From positions 1 through 55,402 of the forward strand of contig NZ_CAMYUE010000015.1 of the NCBI RefSeq assembly GCF_947301925.1: a stretch of 55,402 bases of DNA, in the 5' to 3' direction. The stretch is from an uncultured Ruminococcus sp. Lineage in GTDB: Bacteria; Bacillota; Clostridia; Oscillospirales; Ruminococcaceae. Shown in pieces: positions 24,327 to 32,489 of this stretch. How positions within the stretch are numbered: position 1 is the first letter of the stretch; each line of letters opens with the position of its first letter. The notes below the pieces were generated by a model, which searched no databases, was not told the origin of the DNA, and worked only from the letters and a program-made list of their open reading frames with translations. The position numbers and the translations under genes were made by a program.

Positions 24327-25424
24327 ATGAAAATTATAAAGAAATTTTTAAAGGGCATTGCAAAAGTGCTGGTCGTACTGCTGATCTTGCTGATCCTGTT
24401 GGTGGTGGGACTGTTCATCTACCACCGCATAATGATCTCGAAAAACAGGACGTTCCTACAGGAAAAAGGATTCTGCGAACTGGCATCCGTCGGGGACTAT
24501 TCCCTCAACGTGCAAAAGACAGGCAATGCTGACGGAAAGCATCGTATCATCATGCTTTCGGGCGCAGGTCCCTGCTATCGTTTCTCTATGAAGGAATTTG
24601 CGGAGAATTTTCAGGAGGATAACGAGTTTATCTACCTCTCACGTCCGGGCTATGACGGCAGCGATGACACAAAAAAAGCCATGACCGTTGAAATGGTCGT
24701 GGAAAACTACCGCACAGCGCTCGAAAATGCCGGTGTGGAAAAGCCGTATGTCCTCATGCCGCATTCTCTCGGCAGCCTGTACGCCTCCTACTGGGTGAGC
24801 AATTACCCTGACGAGATTGAGGCACTGGTCAATCTGGACGGAACATATCCGACACCGATCACTGATCCGCAGTCTCATGGGGGTAAGGATATGTTCTACT
24901 ACCTCGCCAATCTCGGAGTAGGCGATGTGGCATTTCACGCATTCATCCCAAAGGATCCAACGCTCTCAGCTGATGAGCAGCGTGCCTATGACATCATGTA
25001 TGTGTCAACGCTTGCTGCCGACGCATTTTACTCCGAGAGTGAGTATATTGACATCAACAAAAACTCCACTTGGGAGTCTCTCTCGCCGAACGATGTCCCG
25101 AAGATGTACCTGTCTTTCCGCGACGGCTTCCGCACCGCTGAGGAAGTGCAGGCCTACTTCGATGCAAGCGAATTCAAGGAAGATCTCATTGCAGAAAATT
25201 CTGAGGACTTTACCGGCAACGAGACAGACCGCGAATCCTATGCCTGCGAGAAATACCTCGAACAGATCACCGAGAACCGCAGCAAAGAGCTGGAGCCGTT
25301 TATTGAGAAGCTCGGGAACTGCGAGATCCGATATCTCCCCGGCAGCCATTTCCTGTATGAGGACAAGCCAGAAGAGTGCGCTGCTATCGTCCAGGATTTC
25401 CTGAACAGTTTGGATGGCAACTAA
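24327..25424 (+). CDS. membrane-anchored alpha/beta hydrolase
   Basis: A 365 aa alpha/beta-fold hydrolase of unknown substrate. An N-terminal transmembrane helix (about 10-33) after a basic start would anchor it with the catalytic domain outside. Seen: oxyanion region MLSGAGPCYRF, nucleophile elbow PHSLGS (Ser in the middle), NLDGTYPTP, and a C-terminal catalytic His in LPGSHFLYEDKP. Base composition is visibly more GC-rich than the genes before it. It is bracketed by two copies of a 51-bp hairpin repeat, so it looks like a separately acquired cassette. A CTGATGC/GCATCAG hairpin lies just upstream. Confidence 0.82.
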   Translation: MKIIKKFLKGIAKVLVVLLILLILLVVGLFIYHRIMISKNRTFLQEKGFCELASVGDYSLNVQKTGNADGKHRIIMLSGAGPCYRFSMKEFAENFQEDNEFIYLSRPGYDGSDDTKKAMTVEMVVENYRTALENAGVEKPYVLMPHSLGSLYASYWVSNYPDEIEALVNLDGTYPTPITDPQSHGGKDMFYYLANLGVGDVAFHAFIPKDPTLSADEQRAYDIMYVSTLAADAFYSESEYIDINKNSTWESLSPNDVPKMYLSFRDGFRTAEEVQAYFDASEFKEDLIAENSEDFTGNETDRESYACEKYLEQITENRSKELEPFIEKLGNCEIRYLPGSHFLYEDKPEECAAIVQDFLNSLDGN

Positions 25425-25502
25425 TTTTGAGCAAATGGGAAGATATTGAATAAGAGCTCGGGATGTTTAAGATGTCATGAACATATTATACCTTATTCTT
25501 CT

Positions 25503-25553
25503 ATAATATGGAATTAACCAGAAGTAAGAACTTTACTTCCAGTTAAAGAAAAG
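25503..25553 (+). repeat. 51-bp hairpin repeat, copy 2
   Basis: Direct repeat of 24225-24275 with six substitutions. The stem is slightly less perfect than in copy 1. Confidence 0.85.
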
Positions 25554-25676
25554 CCTATTATTTTTTGGAAATTATTAAAACTCAGCCAAAAATTAACTGG
25601 CGCAAATTTTGAGACAGTTCAAGTTATTGGTCTGTGAAATTTGTTGAAAGGTTGGAGAGCGATAAAACCAAATAAA

Positions 25677-25706
25677 AAGCGCCTTGATTTTTCAAGGTGC
25701 TTGCTT
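25677..25706 (+). terminator. terminator-like hairpin in a gene-free stretch
   Basis: AAGCGCCTTGA (25677-25687) pairs with TCAAGGTGCTT (25692-25702) with one G-T pair. The stretch 25425-26068 contains no supportable gene. It holds repeat copy 2, this hairpin, a 20-bp inverted match to 18373-18392, and two more terminators. Confidence 0.5.
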
Positions 25707-25798
25707 TAAAAACCAGATTTCAATTTTGAGTTAAAATTTGAAATCCCGTGAGGTTATGACACACCAACCTCAGAAATCTCAAAAAATTTGACTTGAAA

Positions 25799-25818
25799 AA
25801 AATATCTATTTTGTAAAA
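25799..25818. repeat. 20-bp inverted match to the sequence after tRNA-Glu
   Basis: AAAATATCTATTTTGTAAAA here is the exact reverse complement of 18373-18392, which sits between tRNA-Glu and its terminator. The two sites enclose the 7.4-kb accessory island. The sequence is AT-rich and partly self-palindromic, so chance is possible. Confidence 0.45.
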
Positions 25819-25836
25819 GACACACATTATTGGTTT

Positions 25837-25877
25837 ACTGCAAATGGCTTTAAACAGCTGTTTGCAGTTTTTTATTA
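25837..25877 (+). terminator. terminator-like hairpin
   Basis: ACTGCAAA (25837-25844) pairs with TTTGCAGT (25861-25868), followed by TTTTTTATT. No ORF ends before it. Confidence 0.55.
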
Positions 25878-25925
25878 TTTTAATCGATTGTCCGCGACCA
25901 CTTATCAAACATATCACTTTTAACT

Positions 25926-25960
25926 ATACCGCAGAGTTCTCGCTCTGCGGTATTTTTTTA
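25926..25960 (+). terminator. strong terminator at the island's right end
   Basis: ATACCGCAGAG (25926-25936) pairs with CTCTGCGGTAT (25943-25953), followed by TTTTTTT. Confidence 0.8.
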
Positions 25961-26045
25961 CTATTAAATCTTCATTCGCATTGTATGATAAAATAATCAT
26001 ATCACAGCTCCCACATGAACATTCAAAGCCAAATAAGACCTGCAA

Positions 26046-26074
26046 TTGAAAACCGGCTTCAAATATGGTATAAT
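26046..26074 (+). promoter_or_regulatory. promoter of the kinase/methyltransferase/ATPase cluster
   Basis: TTGAAA (26046-26051), 17 bp, TATAAT (26069-26074). It places the RNA start after the ATG at 26077 and so favours 26110 as the true start of the next gene. Confidence 0.65.
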
Positions 26075-26109
26075 GAATGCAAACATCAGAAAGGACCGAG
26101 ATCAAGCCT

Positions 26110-26622
26110 ATGATAATACTGATAACAGGAGCTTCACACACGGGGAAGACGCTCCTCGCACAGAGACTGCTTGAAAAATACAAGTACCCTTACCTATCTA
26201 TCGACCACCTGAAAATGGGACTGATAAGAAGCGGTCAGACCGAGCTCACACCCTATGATGACGACAAGCTGACGGCGTACCTCTGGGACATTCTGAAAGA
26301 GATGATAAAGACCGCCATTGAAAACGGTCAGAACCTCATTATCGAGGGCTGTTATATTCCCTTCGACTGGCAGGACAGCTTCGATGCGGACTATCTTTCG
26401 CAGATAAAATACATCTGTCTTGTTATGAGCGAAAGCTACATAAACAGCCATTTCAGCGACATTGTCAGCTACGGGAACGTTATCGAAAAGCGGCTCTCCA
26501 ACGATATCGACATCGAGGAGATGAAGCAGGACAATCAGGAGTATCTCCGCGGCTGTATCAGTCACGGGCTCGATTATTTCCTGATAGACGGCGAGTACGA
26601 TCCGGAGAGGTGCGGCATATGA
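26110..26622 (+). CDS. P-loop kinase-like protein
   Basis: A 170 aa nucleotide-binding protein of the small P-loop kinase type. Seen: Walker A GASHTGKT (7-14), then a LID-less core with SIDHLKMGLIRSG (the DxxxxG pattern of zeta/2-phosphoglycerate-kinase-like folds) and LIIEGCYIP as Walker B. Substrate unknown; it could phosphorylate a small molecule or nucleotide. Start chosen at 26110 (AAAGGA upstream) because the promoter's -10 box reaches to 26074. Its stop overlaps the next ATG (ATGA), so it is coupled to the methyltransferase. Confidence 0.7.
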   Translation: MIILITGASHTGKTLLAQRLLEKYKYPYLSIDHLKMGLIRSGQTELTPYDDDKLTAYLWDILKEMIKTAIENGQNLIIEGCYIPFDWQDSFDADYLSQIKYICLVMSESYINSHFSDIVSYGNVIEKRLSNDIDIEEMKQDNQEYLRGCISHGLDYFLIDGEYDPERCGI

Positions 26623-27248
26623 GCAATCCATGGGAAGAAATAAGTCTTGACGACTACGAAAAGCATATGAGCCTTTATTCCGTGCGGCAGCTTCAGGCGA
26701 TGAATTCCATAATGCAGGAGCAGTTCAGCTCCTACCCTGCCGAGACTGCAATGGTGCTGGGTATCGCAGGGGGAAACGGTCTTGAGCACGTCAGCCCCGG
26801 GAAGTTCCACAAGGTCTACGGAGTGGACATCAATGCGGACTATCTCAGTGCGGTATCTCAGCGATATACTCAGCTTTCGGGAGTTCTGGAGTGCCTGCAC
26901 ATCGACCTTATAAACGAGGTGGAAAAGCTCCCAAAGGCACAGCTTCTGATAGCAAATCTGCTCATCGAATACATCGGCTGCGGAGCGTTTCAGAAAGCCG
27001 TTTTGCAGACTGCTCCCCAGTACGTTTCCTGCGTGATTCAGATTAACACTGACGAGAAGCAATGGGTGTCGGAGTCGCCCTACCTCCACGCATTCGACAG
27101 GCTGGACGAGGTTCATCACCAGATGGAGGTAAAGGCGCTGACAGCTGCTATGAAAGAGACAGGCTACTTACTGATATTGCAGAAGTCCTATCCTCTGCCA
27201 AACGGAAAGGCGCTTGTAAGGCTGGATTTTAAGAAAAATGAGGTGTAG
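26619..27248 (+). CDS. class I SAM-dependent methyltransferase
   Basis: A 209 aa protein with the Rossmann SAM-binding motif VLGIAGGNGLEHV (about 46-58), acidic end of strand 2 in VYGVDINADYL, and motif with HIDLI (about 93). The catalytic-loop residues do not point to a known substrate class. Start at 26619 has GGAGAGG 9 nt upstream and overlaps the kinase stop. The ATPase gene follows after 2 nt. The three genes look like one functional unit. Confidence 0.78.
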   Translation: MSNPWEEISLDDYEKHMSLYSVRQLQAMNSIMQEQFSSYPAETAMVLGIAGGNGLEHVSPGKFHKVYGVDINADYLSAVSQRYTQLSGVLECLHIDLINEVEKLPKAQLLIANLLIEYIGCGAFQKAVLQTAPQYVSCVIQINTDEKQWVSESPYLHAFDRLDEVHHQMEVKALTAAMKETGYLLILQKSYPLPNGKALVRLDFKKNEV

Positions 27249-27250
27249 TA

Positions 27251-27985
27251 ATGCTTGAACCGAACGAATTATATCTAACCGGTTTGAAAGTAAAGTGGGA
27301 TAAGATAACGCGTTACAGCTATCTCCGAAAAATAGCCGCTATCAAGGCACTTGATGAACTGACCTTCAATACGCCTGTCACCTTCTTTGTAGGTGAAAAC
27401 GGAAGCGGCAAGTCCACGCTTTTAGAGGCGATCGCTGTCGCTTACGGTTTCAATCCCGAAGGCGGAACCCTGAATTACAGCTTTTCCACCTACGATTCAC
27501 ACTCCGAGCTTCACGATGCTCTCAGACTTGTGAGAAGCTTCAATAAAGCCAAATGGGGATATTTTCTCAGAGTGGAAAGCTTTTACAATGTGGCTACAGC
27601 CGAAGATTATTATTCCAAAATACCAGGTTGTAAGACACCTCCGCAGGAATTCCACAAGAAATCACACGGAGAAAGTTTCCTTAAATTAATACAAAACAGT
27701 TTCTCGTCAAACGGTCTGTATATCCTCGACGAGCCAGAAGCCGCTCTGTCACCGCAAAGACAGTTGACGCTGATGCTTGAAATGTCCAGGTGCATTAAGA
27801 ACGATTCGCAGTTCATCATAGTAACTCATTCGCCGATACTGCTCGGATTCCCCGGAGCAACTATCCTCAGCTTCGATGACGGTGTAATTCAGCCGATCGA
27901 CTATGAAGATACACAAAGCTATCTGATAACGAAAATGTTTATAAATGACCGCAAACAGATATTAAGACACCTTTTTGAAGAATGA
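27251..27985 (+). CDS. AAA/ABC-type ATPase (COG3910-like)
   Basis: A 244 aa soluble ATPase with an ABC-type head split around a short insert. Seen: Walker A GENGSGKST (about 48-56), signature-like SHGES (about 138), Walker B LYILDEPEAALSP, and the switch IIVTHSP. No coiled coil or membrane part is present, so it is not a transporter component. Stand-alone proteins of this kind are often annotated as predicted ATPases related to RecF/SMC heads. Tightly linked to the methyltransferase. Confidence 0.8.
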   Translation: MLEPNELYLTGLKVKWDKITRYSYLRKIAAIKALDELTFNTPVTFFVGENGSGKSTLLEAIAVAYGFNPEGGTLNYSFSTYDSHSELHDALRLVRSFNKAKWGYFLRVESFYNVATAEDYYSKIPGCKTPPQEFHKKSHGESFLKLIQNSFSSNGLYILDEPEAALSPQRQLTLMLEMSRCIKNDSQFIIVTHSPILLGFPGATILSFDDGVIQPIDYEDTQSYLITKMFINDRKQILRHLFEE

Positions 27986-28067
27986 CCTGACACAACAAGC
28001 CACAAAATATCAGGACACCTCACGTCTGCGATGATATAATAGAGTTACACTAAAGGAGGGAAAACCA

Positions 28068-28937
28068 ATGAACTTAGCAACAGGTATTCAGAAGGCTATC
28101 GACTACATCGAAGCGCACATCACCGACGAGCTTGACCTCGCCGATATCGCCGGGCAGGCGGCGTGCTCACCGTACTATTTCCAGAAGATATTCGGGATCC
28201 TGTGCGGTATCACGGTAGGCGAATATATCCGTAACAGGCGGCTCACACTTGCCGGCAGCGAGCTGAAAAAGCCTAACGTGAAGGTAATCGACACGGCTCT
28301 GAAATACGGTTACGAGTCTCCCGAGAGCTTTACAAGAGCGTTCACGCGCTTCCACGGCATAACGCCTACGGAGGCTAAACGCGAGGGCGGCAGGCTCCGT
28401 TCATTTTCCCGTTTCAAGGTGCAGATCATTTTGAAAGGCGGTAATTCCATGAATTATAACATCATTAAAAAGGGCGCATTCACAGTGCTTGAAAAGGTGG
28501 AGCAGCACACAGTTGTTGGTGAACAGAACAAGAATACTATCCCCGGATTCTGGAGCAGAGCTCATTCCGACGGCACTATCACTACCCTGCTTGAGCACGC
28601 ATCGGACAGCTCTTTTATCTACGGTACCTGCTACGGCAACGGTCACTCCAACGCCGAGACCTTCGACTACGGTATCGCTGTGGAGTGCGCTCCCGATACA
28701 GTTGCTCCCGAGGGCTTCCGCGTGAATACTATCCCTGCGAGAACATGGGTAGTTGCCGAGTGTACAGGTCCCATGCCCGAGGCTATCCAGCAGCTCTGGC
28801 ACGAGCTCTGCACAGAGTTCTTTCCTACCTCGGACTATACTCCCACCTACGAAATGGACATCGAGGCTTATCCCGACGGTGATATGACGTCCCCTGACTA
28901 CAAAAGCCAGATATGGATACCTGTTGTGAGCGAGTAA
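28068..28937 (+). CDS. AraC-family regulator with GyrI-like effector domain
   Basis: A 289 aa transcription factor. N-terminal AraC-type double helix-turn-helix (about 1-110: IDYIEAHITDELDLADIA, ACSPYYFQKIFG, then YESPESFTRAFTRFHGITP). The C-terminal GyrI-like/SOUL-type small-molecule domain (about 125-289) contains ARTWVVAECTGPMPEAIQQLW and DIEAYPDGD. Such proteins sense drugs or metabolites. ATG at 28068 after AAAGGAGGG. Monocistronic; its target is unknown. Confidence 0.92.
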   Translation: MNLATGIQKAIDYIEAHITDELDLADIAGQAACSPYYFQKIFGILCGITVGEYIRNRRLTLAGSELKKPNVKVIDTALKYGYESPESFTRAFTRFHGITPTEAKREGGRLRSFSRFKVQIILKGGNSMNYNIIKKGAFTVLEKVEQHTVVGEQNKNTIPGFWSRAHSDGTITTLLEHASDSSFIYGTCYGNGHSNAETFDYGIAVECAPDTVAPEGFRVNTIPARTWVVAECTGPMPEAIQQLWHELCTEFFPTSDYTPTYEMDIEAYPDGDMTSPDYKSQIWIPVVSE

Positions 28938-28946
28938 AACAAGTTT

Positions 28947-28988
28947 TGCCCCTGAACGTTTCAATTAACGCTCAGGGGCATTGTTTTC
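28947..28988. terminator. bidirectional terminator
   Basis: TGCCCCTGA (28947-28955) pairs with TCAGGGGCA (28972-28980), flanked by TTGTTTT on one side and the complement of AAAACAAG on the other, serving two convergent genes. Confidence 0.8.
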
Positions 28989-28996
28989 TGGATTGC

Positions 28997-29545
28997 TTAC
29001 TGAGATAAATCAGAATTTGCGGCTTTTCGTATAGCAAATATAACATACGCTCCAATCATAACACCGCTCGTATTTAATATTATGTCATCAATATCTGTAT
29101 GCCTTTCGGGACATAGCAATTGGGACAGCTCAATAAAGATAATAAAACAAATCCCTGCGAACATAGTTTTTTTGATATTATCAAGCTTGCGAAAACAGAT
29201 AGGCCATACTATTCCTACAGGTATAAACATTGCTATGTTTCCGATAATATTGATAAGCCATCCATCATATCTGTCAAAGAGAAAAAAGAACGGGATTAAA
29301 CTTATCATGTCAGACGGTGTCTTTGAAAATCCAATCGTTAGAGTACCTATTTTCCCGTCAACAAAATGTAACGGGAAGTATACAAATCTTGCAATAACTA
29401 CAAGGCATATGTATACAAGAAGCATCTGAAGTTCGCGTTTTACCGAAAACTGCTTGAATCTGATCGCAATTATGAATCGCACAAGTATCCAAATGAGAGT
29501 TATAAAAATAAACATCTGTAGATAGGAAATCTCAATCATAGTCAC
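28997..29545 (-). CDS. VanZ-like family membrane protein
   Basis: A 182 aa membrane protein with about five hydrophobic helices and the VanZ family pattern (NIIGNIAMFIPVGIVWP, ELSQLLCPERHTDIDDIILNTSG). VanZ proteins give low-level teicoplanin resistance in the VanA cluster, but most relatives have unknown roles. The start is taken as GTG at 29545, which lies 8 nt from AAAGGATG; the ATG 6 nt later is less well spaced. Confidence 0.88.
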   Translation of the reverse strand: MTMIEISYLQMFIFITLIWILVRFIIAIRFKQFSVKRELQMLLVYICLVVIARFVYFPLHFVDGKIGTLTIGFSKTPSDMISLIPFFFLFDRYDGWLINIIGNIAMFIPVGIVWPICFRKLDNIKKTMFAGICFIIFIELSQLLCPERHTDIDDIILNTSGVMIGAYVIFAIRKAANSDLSQ

Positions 29546-29677
29546 TGCGTCATCCTTTCTTTAGCAGATAGCTTGATAAATTCCGATTTAGCTTAGTAAC
29601 AATTATACCATAGCATCACTGCCGTGTCAATAAAAGCTCTATAATACACAGGTTTTATATGAACAACGAAAAATTGC

Positions 29678-29706
29678 TTGCTATCCACGCCGATCTATGC
29701 TATAAT
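29678..29706 (+). promoter_or_regulatory. promoter of the MBL-fold gene
   Basis: TTGCTA (29678-29683), 17 bp, TATAAT (29701-29706). Confidence 0.6.
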
Positions 29707-29737
29707 TGTAGAAAAATACCGACAGGGAGGTCTCGCC

Positions 29738-30358
29738 ATGCTTGATTTCATAACCATAAACGAACACAGCAGTATCCGCATCGACGAGGGAAAAATCATC
29801 TACTCCGACCCGTATAACATCATAGAAGCGACACACGACGCCGACATAATCCTCATCACACACAGCCACTTCGATCACTACTCCCCTGATGATATCCGCA
29901 AGGTGATGAAGTCGGACACTGTTATCGTCTGTCCGGACACTGTAAACGAGCCAAAGGAGCTTGGTCTGACCGTGAAGCAGGTGACCGCAGGCGAGGAGTT
30001 CGAAGTCTTCGGTGTCAGATTTGAGGCTGTTCCTGCGTACAACATCGGAAAGCCCTTCCACCCGCAGTCCAACGGCTGGCTGGGATATATCATCGACAGT
30101 CCCGACCAAGGACGCATCTATATCGCAGGCGATACGGATATCACTCCTGACAACAAGCAGGTAAAGTGCGAAATAGCGCTCATTCCTGCAGGAGGCACTT
30201 ACACCACTGACGCTGCACAGGCCGCGGAGCTTGTGAATATTATCCGTCCGGAATATGCGATCCCGATACACTACGGAACAGTAGCAGGCAGTCCTGCTGA
30301 CGGCGAGAAGTTCCGCAAGGCTGTTGACAGCAATATCGAGGTCGTTATCAAGCTGTAA
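29738..30358 (+). CDS. MBL-fold metal-dependent hydrolase
   Basis: A 206 aa zinc hydrolase of the metallo-beta-lactamase superfamily, UlaG/UPF0173-like. Seen: the metal motif THSHFDHYSP (HxHxDH), YIAGDTD supplying the bridging Asp, and IPIHYGT as the last His. Substrate unknown. The start at 29738 has GGGAGG 7 nt upstream, and lies downstream of the predicted promoter, excluding the longer frame. Confidence 0.9.
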   Translation: MLDFITINEHSSIRIDEGKIIYSDPYNIIEATHDADIILITHSHFDHYSPDDIRKVMKSDTVIVCPDTVNEPKELGLTVKQVTAGEEFEVFGVRFEAVPAYNIGKPFHPQSNGWLGYIIDSPDQGRIYIAGDTDITPDNKQVKCEIALIPAGGTYTTDAAQAAELVNIIRPEYAIPIHYGTVAGSPADGEKFRKAVDSNIEVVIKL

Positions 30359-30388
30359 AATGACTGCCTGGAATAGGTAATACAACAA

Positions 30389-30421
30389 ATCGGGAACAGC
30401 TGAACTGTTCCCGATATTTTT
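30389..30421. terminator. bidirectional terminator
   Basis: ATCGGGAACAG (30389-30399) pairs with CTGTTCCCGAT (30405-30415), followed by ATTTTTT; it separates convergent genes. Confidence 0.85.
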
Positions 30422-31338
30422 TACAGCCACTTTTTCTTTTTGAAAAAGACAAGGCTGACGATCACAATTACAATGCTGACCGCGATAACGGCAGGATAAG
30501 CCCACTTGTATTCAAGCTCGGGCATATATCTGAAGTTCATGCCGTACCATCCTGCGATGAGGGTCAGCGGCATGAATATGGAAGTGATTATCGTCAGCAG
30601 AGCCATTATGCGGTTCTGCTTTATATCCAGCTGAGACTGGTAGAGGTCGCGTATCTGTATTGAAAAGTCGCGGAGTGAAGCGGTCATATCACGCAGTCTT
30701 GAAACACGCTGAGTAAACAGTCGGAAGTATCTTATGTTATCCTCGTTGAAGAAATCGTTCTCGTTTTCTTCGAGCTCCTCACCGAGGTCAATAAGCTGCT
30801 CATAATGGGTGCGCAGATCTCTGAGATCGCTCCTTATACGGCTGACTCTCTGGGAAGGATCCTTTTCCTCACCGTCAAGGATATTGGACTCTACAGTGTC
30901 AAGTTCCTTATCCACACGTTCAAGGATTATCCGGTCACGGGCAACTATCTGTTCGAGAAAGTCGTATATGAAACGTTCAAGGCTTGGCATAGTCCAGCGC
31001 TTGGAGCTTACGATATTGCCGATAATTTTGTCCACAAAGCCGCTGTCGTCAATAAAGACAATGCCCTTTTCGTCGAGAGCAAAGGCAAAATTGGTATTGG
31101 GAGCAGAAATACTGTTCCTGTCGGGGATAGAAAAGGTTCCCGTCAGGGAATCGTAGTTTACCTCCGCCTTTGTGGAATGTATAGCGGAAAGGTCTATGTC
31201 CATTTCGATACCCATATCGAACTTGTCCCTGCTCTCCAGCCATTCCACGGACGTAAGCACCGCAACGAACTGACCGCTTTTGCCTTTGAAGTCCAGCTTT
31301 TTCGCCTTTTCAAGCGTGTTTTTTATATAGTAATACAT
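30421..31338 (-). CDS. corA: CorA-family magnesium/divalent cation transporter
   Basis: A 305 aa CorA-type channel: a large N-terminal cytoplasmic alpha/beta funnel, a long helix (about 150-250), then two C-terminal transmembrane helices with the signature YGMNF between them and a basic end KKKKWL. The periplasmic loop after GMN reads RYMPELEYKW. Start taken at the ATG at 31338, 7 nt after AGGAG; the TTG 21 nt upstream lacks a ribosome site. Confidence 0.93.
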   Translation of the reverse strand: MYYYIKNTLEKAKKLDFKGKSGQFVAVLTSVEWLESRDKFDMGIEMDIDLSAIHSTKAEVNYDSLTGTFSIPDRNSISAPNTNFAFALDEKGIVFIDDSGFVDKIIGNIVSSKRWTMPSLERFIYDFLEQIVARDRIILERVDKELDTVESNILDGEEKDPSQRVSRIRSDLRDLRTHYEQLIDLGEELEENENDFFNEDNIRYFRLFTQRVSRLRDMTASLRDFSIQIRDLYQSQLDIKQNRIMALLTIITSIFMPLTLIAGWYGMNFRYMPELEYKWAYPAVIAVSIVIVIVSLVFFKKKKWL

Positions 31339-31460
31339 AGCTTTGCTCCTGTTATTCAAGATACTTCATTATAACACTGTATTGCAGAGATTGCAATATA
31401 CAAAACAGTTCCTGCCGCAGTTAACGGACGGGAGCTTTCTTTTTGTATGGTTACGGAGCT

Positions 31461-32384
31461 TCAGAAGCCCTCCTTCCAGCGGCGGATATCCTCCTTTTTA
31501 AATCCGAATGTGCCGATCACAAATGAGTCCTTTTCAAGCTCCTCCTGTGTGAACCAGGGAGTGACCTCACTGCCCTCGGTCCTTGATAATATATGGAAGC
31601 ACACCGCAGGGATAAAGCTCTGTCCGAAAAGATAGCATTTTTCACCCTTTTCATTTACTGCCTCGTCAACTACCATGACCACATGGGTATCGTTGCAGAC
31701 GATATCTCCCACACGGAGCTCTTTTGCAGGAATGACCTCCGATTCCTTCTGAAGCGAAAGAGTGCCTGCATAACGCATTACCTCCTTGAGGTAGTTCATG
31801 TACTGCTGATGGCTGTCATCGGGAAGCGCCGCAGGTATCTCGCAGGAGATGTTTGCAAGAACCAGCATTCTTTTTCCCCTGCGCCAGCGGTCGTAGCTGC
31901 ACTCGTCGCCGTTGGAGAACATGAATGATATCCTGTCAAGCTGGCCTGTCTCATAGAAATAATCGCTGTAAAGCCTTATTACGCTGTCTGCGCACTGCTG
32001 ATAGCCCTCGTCTCCCAGACTGATGTCAAATACAGCGGCTGCATTTGAGTAATCCATAGCGGAGCCGTCATAAACAGGCAGCTTTATATCATCGGGAAGC
32101 AGCGGATATTTCCGCAGATACTCACTGAAGCTGCCCTCTGCGGCAGGGACACGTTCAAAGCCTTCGGGCGGAACTATCCTTGTCTCAAGAGACGTGCCCG
32201 CAGGCTCTACACAGCTTATGTCATAGAATCTGCCGGCAGGCTCCACAGTGAGCTCTGCGGCCTTCCATTTCGGGTTTGTGCGGATATAGACAGCGGTCAG
32301 CAACGCCGCAGTAAATATCAGCAGAAGCAGTATCCGTATGAGGCGCCCCCTGCCCTTCGGCTTTTCGGCTCCATTCTTTTTCAT
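31461..32384 (-). CDS. DUF4846 family protein, membrane-anchored
   Basis: A 307 aa protein with a basic N terminus and one transmembrane helix (about 16-34), the rest outside. The outer domain has the DUF4846 blocks GFERVPAAEGSFSEYLRKYP, IKLPVYDG and the later ISFMFSNGDECSYDRWRRG, typical of this family of unknown function. It ends with a helix-rich tail. The gene is isolated between corA and the ABC operon terminator. GGGGGAAACAG upstream gives only a moderate ribosome site. Confidence 0.8.
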   Translation of the reverse strand: MKKNGAEKPKGRGRLIRILLLLIFTAALLTAVYIRTNPKWKAAELTVEPAGRFYDISCVEPAGTSLETRIVPPEGFERVPAAEGSFSEYLRKYPLLPDDIKLPVYDGSAMDYSNAAAVFDISLGDEGYQQCADSVIRLYSDYFYETGQLDRISFMFSNGDECSYDRWRRGKRMLVLANISCEIPAALPDDSHQQYMNYLKEVMRYAGTLSLQKESEVIPAKELRVGDIVCNDTHVVMVVDEAVNEKGEKCYLFGQSFIPAVCFHILSRTEGSEVTPWFTQEELEKDSFVIGTFGFKKEDIRRWKEGF

Positions 32385-32456
32385 AGCTGTTTCCCCCTTC
32401 GCAAAAATCTGTTCTTTTCAGATTGTAACACGAAAAGGTGGTCATGTCAACAGAAA

Positions 32457-32489
32457 AGCGCCCCGCAGGCTGCGGAGCGCTCTCCTTTT
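32457..32489 (-). terminator. terminator of the RiPP/ABC operon
   Basis: AGCGC (32457-32461) to GCGCT (32477-32481) forms a stem of about 11 bp with one mismatch. Read on the minus strand it ends in TTTTC, directly after the last permease gene. Confidence 0.65.

Noticed and set aside
18292..25760. Direct att repeat of the tRNA-Glu 3' end
   Set aside because: The only later sequence of similar look (near 25742, ATCCCGT) shares too few bases with the tRNA end to support an attachment site.
18364..26068. Complete integrative element or prophage
   Set aside because: No integrase, relaxase, coupling protein, terminase or capsid gene; only accessory families remain.
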